Source: Gossypium raimondii
Taxonomy: Eukaryota > Streptophyta > Magnoliopsida > Malvales > Malvaceae
Assembly (NCBI RefSeq): GCF_025698545.1
Contig: NC_068575.1
Coordinates: 56,677,980-56,741,979, forward strand
Reading direction: 5' to 3'
DNA: 64,000 nucleotides
The notes beneath the pieces were generated by a model. The model was not told the origin of the DNA. It saw only the letters and a list, made by a program, of their open reading frames with translations, and made no database searches. A program made the translations under genes and the position numbers. Positions 59,101-64,000 of the stretch are shown one piece after another (within the stretch, counting starts at the first letter, position 1; each line of letters opens with the position of its first letter).

Positions 59101-62100
59101 TGTATCATCTTCAAAAGCTTAAAAGACTAAAAATTCTGTTATACAGATCCACAAAACCAACAATACAGCTAGAATTAAGCTAGCCTATAGGAAAACTTTC
59201 ATATTCAAGTGTAGTATGCAAATATACTTGCAGAGACATAAGAAGGAGGGTTGGATTATAATTTCTACTATAAATTAGTCAGACAGATGTCTCAGTGTAC
59301 TTCTACAACCAACAGTTACTCACCAGACAATATGAACTTAACCCACCAGAGTAAGACTGATCCAGGCTACGATCTGCTAGGAACTGTTTTAGTACCAAAG
59401 CAAGAGGCGTAGCAGCTGGAAATTGCTCAGTCAGCTCTTTCACCTGCAAAGAACAACTTCGAATTTATCAAAAATAGTAAAACATAACAATGCAGAACAC
59501 CCAAATCAATTATACATTATGGAATTGTATGATGAGACTCTGAAACACAGAAAATACCCAAAAAAACAAATGTAGAAAGGAGGAGAAGAATGAAAACCCT
59601 AAATGCCTAGACACATTTGTCTCATTCCTACATAAACCAGACCCTAAGGACCTTAAAAGTTCGAAAACATCAGTAAAAGAACACTGCAAAAGCTTGCAAT
59701 TCACTGACAGTTACTTGATAATTTAATTCCTAAATCCAACACGGACAACTATAATCCTCCTTGCTAGTAATATCCTTCATTAGACAATAGTAAAAGAAAT
59801 ATTCTCCTTAAATCTCTAGGAACAGGCTACAATTAGCAGAAGAAGCATAAGTCATGGATTCTAATTTCAGACACAATCCAAAAGACCAATATTTATCGGT
59901 TAGGTTGTATCTATGTTACCAGCTCAGTAGTTTGGAGTCCTGTATGTGAGGGCGACTTGAAACTGATGTCTAGACGAACTGATTTGACACCCTTCGTATT
60001 ACCATAATTTATTTGCGAGCACTTAGGTGAAGCAGAGTCGTCTAAGGCAACAGTATCAGAATGAGCATGTTCACCATGTTCAGCAGTTCTATCTATTTGC
60101 TCGTCTGTGGGTGATTGCACATTAGAGGACGCAGAAGTTATTAGGTCATCAGGAACTTCTACCACAAGCATAATAATAGGAATCTGAATGCCACAAAGAT
60201 AACATTGTGAGAAAAGAGATGGAAAGAAAGAAGTAAATATATAAACAAAAAGAAAAATAATCCAACAAGGCAAGGCATATTACAGCTGTATTTTCCACGG
60301 TCTTCAGAGAATCATTTTTTACCCACTCCTGATTGGCAAGATACCTGGCAGCATGCTGGAAAATAATAACTATGTCAATCTCCCAAAATGTTACAGCAAT
60401 ATATCGGATAAGGACAACAATTTTCACAGAAGTATTGCATAGAAACAAAGATACAGATGCAAGATTCAAAACAGTCATACAGCAGTACACCAACAGCTAA
60501 ATATAACTACCACAGGGTTATTGTAAGTTATACACATATAGAGAGGAAGAAGGGGAAATAGAAATGATGCCAGTACATTAATCGGGAAGAAAGCCATAAT
60601 AAGTAGCAGGGAGATAATACTATATAACAAATCAAGATTTCCAAAATCCAAAGCCTTTACTTAGAAAATGGAGAAAGAGAATAACAATATTTAACATTTT
60701 TATAACACAACACATTTACCAGATATTTAGATTTCTATGTAACTTAAAAGCAGTCCAGTCAAAGTCGAGATATCAAGAAAATGAAGCAAAATGTTCATCC
60801 TACAGCACAACCAATTACAAAGTTACTCATACCTGAAGACAAGTTTCTTTAATACCATTGCGTCCTTCCAAAATCCCAGCTTCTTTGATAGGTTCCTAAA
60901 AATGTCTGCAGATGAGTTTCTTACCATAAAGTATAAGCACATAATCAAAGAAAAATACAAGGCTGAAGCACTCACCAGATTCCTCACTGGAGGAAGACAA
61001 ACCACAAGGTCCACATCACTCGATGGAAGAGCTAATCCAGTTGCATTTGAACCAAAGACATTCGTCCTTGATCTAGGCCATAGGACCTGAAGAGACCTTG
61101 TAACCCGCTTAACAGCCCAATTAATGTATGGCTTACAGGCCATATTCTCTGCTGCAACCTTGTACACGAACACCATACAAACAGTCAGTAACATTGCAAA
61201 GGCTGGTAAATGAATGTATAAGAAACAGAGAACTAGAAATTTCTTGCACAAAATAATGTTCAAGATCATGGAAACAATAAAACAGGAAGAAAATAGGATC
61301 AGTCATTAGCTTTTTCCTCTTCTTCATTCTCTAGGGATCATTAAACTGCTTACCTGCTTCCAAAAGGAGTCAATTTCATCATTAAGGAAGTTGTGCATTG
61401 AAGACAGAGATGCCTTTCGAGCTGGGCAGCTCTGTAACTCAGGAGGCTGTAGAGGAAATGATACATCTGGCTGCAGAATAATCACAAAAATCCAAAAATT
61501 AAACACAAACCATTACTTTCAGAATAACATAATGCTGATGCTATACTTACATGTTCTTGATCACGAGCAAGCTGAGACATTGCAATCAGATGATCTTGCA
61601 ACAAAGCACCTGGGAGAGGATGGATCATTGGATGGGCTGAAAGATTCTTACTTCTCCAAGATGGCCAAACAACTTCAGTACCATCCATGCATACACAAGC
61701 ATCCTCCGAGTTGGTTCCATCATAGTACAGACCTCTCATACCCCAATGTCTTGGGCTAGAGCTACCAGATCTAACAGTTGGAAAACCACGCTGTTTCCTT
61801 GAGTCACTCACAGGAGATGGTGGTGGTGGACGGGGAGCTCGTGGAACGCAGAGCACCACTGGTGATGGAGGCCGTCTTATCCGAGGTTGTTCACGCCTAG
61901 TTGGAGCAACACGTGGGCTTTTATGATCATGACCACGCTTGAAGTCAGATTTTGATCTCTCCCTTGATATGTTTGGAATGATTATAGGACGCAAAATAGG
62001 GTAAGGAAGTGAATCCCCTGTTTTCGCATCAACATCACTAGATAAATTGGTGAAAGATCCAGAAGCTTCCTCCTCAGTTGCTGCATCCGGTGTTGCTGAT

Positions 62101-64000
62101 GCAGAATGCAACACTTTGCTAGACACTTCATTTCCTGGCACAACATAACTAACTGCTTGGTGTCCAGGACCCAAAGGATCAAAAGGCGAACAAAATGGAG
62201 TAGCTGTTGGCGAAGTCAAACCATTAGTACTATAAGATGAAGAGAAAGCAACCATGTCATCAACAGCCCTATTCATGTCTGCTTCACGCCAGGCCCATGA
62301 GCTATCATCGGAGCTAAGGGAAGGAGGTCTAGAGAAACCAGTACCTGGAAGATCAGAAGGATTCCAGTACATCACACCCCCACCAAAATATTGATTATAA
62401 TCTATACCAGAAACAGCATGCACCTCAAATTCTTCCTCTGATATATAGTGGCTGTCATATTCATCAGCCAGTTCAGATGTATTTGCAGGATCTGGCAAGT
62501 CAAAGAAATCCCCAGAATACTTTCTATCATCCTCAAAGCTCTTCATATTGAACTGAAAATTTTGTGAAGCAAAACTCTGCTGAAAAGCTGTCTGTCGCCT
62601 AGAGATAAATCCAGAGTCATAATTGTATGTAACTGATGGAGCCAATCCAGAAGCACTTCGAACCATAGGGGGCCAATCTAAACTCATTGGCATTGGACGA
62701 GATAAGATTCGATTGCAACCACTTTCAATCGAAGGATTTCTTGCCTGATGCATGGTGGGCACAAAAGGCTGGCGGATGTGATTGTGCCAATTGTGACCCA
62801 CATCAAGGTGCAACCGATCAGTGGCTGCTGGAACATGTGAATTTATAGAAGGAAAATAAAAGGGAGCTACACTAGGCCACTCGTATGAAAGGCATTGTGG
62901 AGTAGGTGCAGTATTATAAAACTTTTTATCTTGCACCTGAATCACAGAAACTCCCTCTTTAATGTCAAGTGCATTCACAGATACACCAGAAGGTGAATTT
63001 TCCTGAATTTTACTTGCACTGTGTTCATTGATGCCTTCTCCAATGAAAACACTACCAGGTTTTGGGGCAATAGGAGGCAAAACATTACATTCTCGCTTAT
63101 AATTTGAACTCTCTTGTCTGGTAGGAATGATTTCATTCGCACTAATATCTTTTGAGTCCTGTTGATGCCCTGTACCCTTATGACAGAAACCATTAGTGGA
63201 ACCAACCTCATGATCTTGCACATGCAGGGCAATATCTTCCTTGAAAAGCTGATTATCTGGTTCAGTAGGACTTGAAATTGGTTCAAGAATATTTGTATGA
63301 CTTATTGTATCAGTTGGAACACTGTGTTCTACACTTAAATTGTCCAAGACCCCATTGGACTTTGTTGCCTCATCTTGAGAAACAAAAGACAAAGAAGACG
63401 ACCCAGTGACTGCCTTCTTAGAAGATTTTACTTCAGTTGTATCATTGATGTAAGAGCGTTTTTTTTTATTCTTTTCCTTTCGGCTCTTCCTTGCAGCAGC
63501 TTGTCCTTTTCCACCAACCCCTGATTGGGTTTGTACCTGAAGAGAAGAGTACCAGTTATGACAGTATTTAATTTTAAATAATTAACAATACCATCCAAAT
63601 GAAAAACAGTGTGAGCATTTCCACTGGTAACAGAGTCTTTCTGTTTACATCTTTATCATGAGGTATAACATGCGTCTTGGTGGACTCCATCAAATCTGCT
63701 TTCTTATTATGAGTCGATTTATATTCAAGATCCTGGCATATTACTATAAACAGTTAACAAAATTTCTCAACACATATGAATGAAAGCAAAAACACATCTA
63801 AAGGACTTTCAATAAAGAAAAAAGGTACCTTAAGAGGTTTTTGCGGTGGATGGTCATCCATCTCCATCTTCAGAACAGGATTTTGGTTTTTAATGTTTCG
63901 GGACTTTACCTTTTTCTTACGGCTAGATGCACTGAACTGATCCTTGGATTTATCAGACGAAGAGTTAAAATTTCCTTCGCCAAGAAGTTCAAGCTTTGTG
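56172..64000 (-). CDS. TRF4-like nucleotidyltransferase (PAP/OAS1 type), 5' end outside window
   Basis: Large plant nucleotidyltransferase, probably a non-canonical poly(A) or oligonucleotide polymerase. Fourteen exons are in the window: >64000-63829, 63732-63649, 63536-61551, 61470-61354, 61158-60976, 60895-60833, 60355-60284, 60183-59920, 59443-59324, 58688-58629, 57282-57242, 57120-57043, 56938-56854 and 56297-56172, all in phase (1,149 residues plus stop). A long disordered N-terminal half includes a Lys/Arg-rich RKSRKEKNKKKR and a Pro/Arg segment (RIRRPPSPVVLCVPRAPRPP). The catalytic core reads FGSNATGLALPSSDVDLVVC, with GS and the first two Asp. The third Asp lies in SVRLDISF after an acidic, Ser-rich insertion of about 60 residues. 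The substrate-binding part has GGLSSYCLVLLIIRFLQ and PLFPTNNVGRNCFRIHQ. The first partial exon begins in frame at base 63999. Confidence 0.88.
57405..58290. mobile_element. Foldback element in an intron of the nucleotidyltransferase gene
   Basis: The 1.35-kb intron between the exons ending at 58629 and starting at 57282 holds an element of about 880 bp. Its left end is GAGGTCCTTGTACTATAAGG and its right end, as reverse complement, GAGGTCCTTGTACTATAGGG, continuing imperfectly inward (AGCAATTTA versus AGCAGTTTA). ATGAATA occurs just outside both ends (near 57398 and 58284), but offset, so the target duplication is uncertain. The centre is AT-rich and non-coding. A MULE-like or other TIR MITE is likely. 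Confidence 0.65.

Overview
The window is nuclear DNA of a eudicot plant. Split genes with GT-AG introns, AT-rich intergenic DNA, land-plant gene families and abundant transposons all show this. The long LTRs opening TGTAACACCCC and the GC-rich foldback elements resemble repeats I know from cotton (Gossypium, Malvaceae). That assignment is from memory of the repeats and was not searched.

Genes, left to right. A PLATZ zinc-binding transcription factor lies at 869-2082 (+). A family of FMO GS-OX-like flavin monooxygenases follows on the minus strand: one intact seven-exon gene (3911-5970), a truncated relic (14050-15243) and a third copy that keeps all seven exons but carries an exon-6 frameshift (21311-23605). 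Next to the third copy sits a 65-codon gene for an STMP1/DUF4535-type membrane microprotein (24070-24267, -), and then a doubtful second microprotein locus near 25.5 kb. From 38 kb onward the window is gene-rich: an acidic UIM plus EF-hand protein (38223-40400, +), a VAP27/VAP2-type membrane-contact protein (40949-43410, -), a plastid-type multi-pass membrane protein (49123-50142, -), a stand-alone SPX phosphate sensor (52131-53425, -) and the 3' part of a large TRF4/PAP-OAS1-like nucleotidyltransferase gene (56172 to beyond 64000, -).

The 6-38 kb part is mostly repeats. It holds a 0.65-kb-arm inverted repeat (6540-8655) and three solo LTRs of one family, each with a perfect 5-bp target duplication (8975-11873, 27151-30308, 31797-34252). 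There are Copia and Gypsy fossils, and a PIF/Harbinger-like element carrying a three-exon piece of a Sec24-like gene (15761-18646). A near-full-length L1-type LINE (30781-38084, -) has one of the solo LTRs inside it. Two TA-flanked foldback elements, a 603-bp Tourist-like MITE, a small palindromic MITE and an intronic foldback element complete the set.

The genes do not form a pathway; they are independent plant loci. The most informative observations are the nesting order of the transposons, the reshuffled modules and changing minisatellites inside the solo LTR family, the intron-bearing gene capture, the decay series of the FMO copies, and two P1BS-like sites in the 5' region of the SPX gene. 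I found no clearly new multi-gene system.
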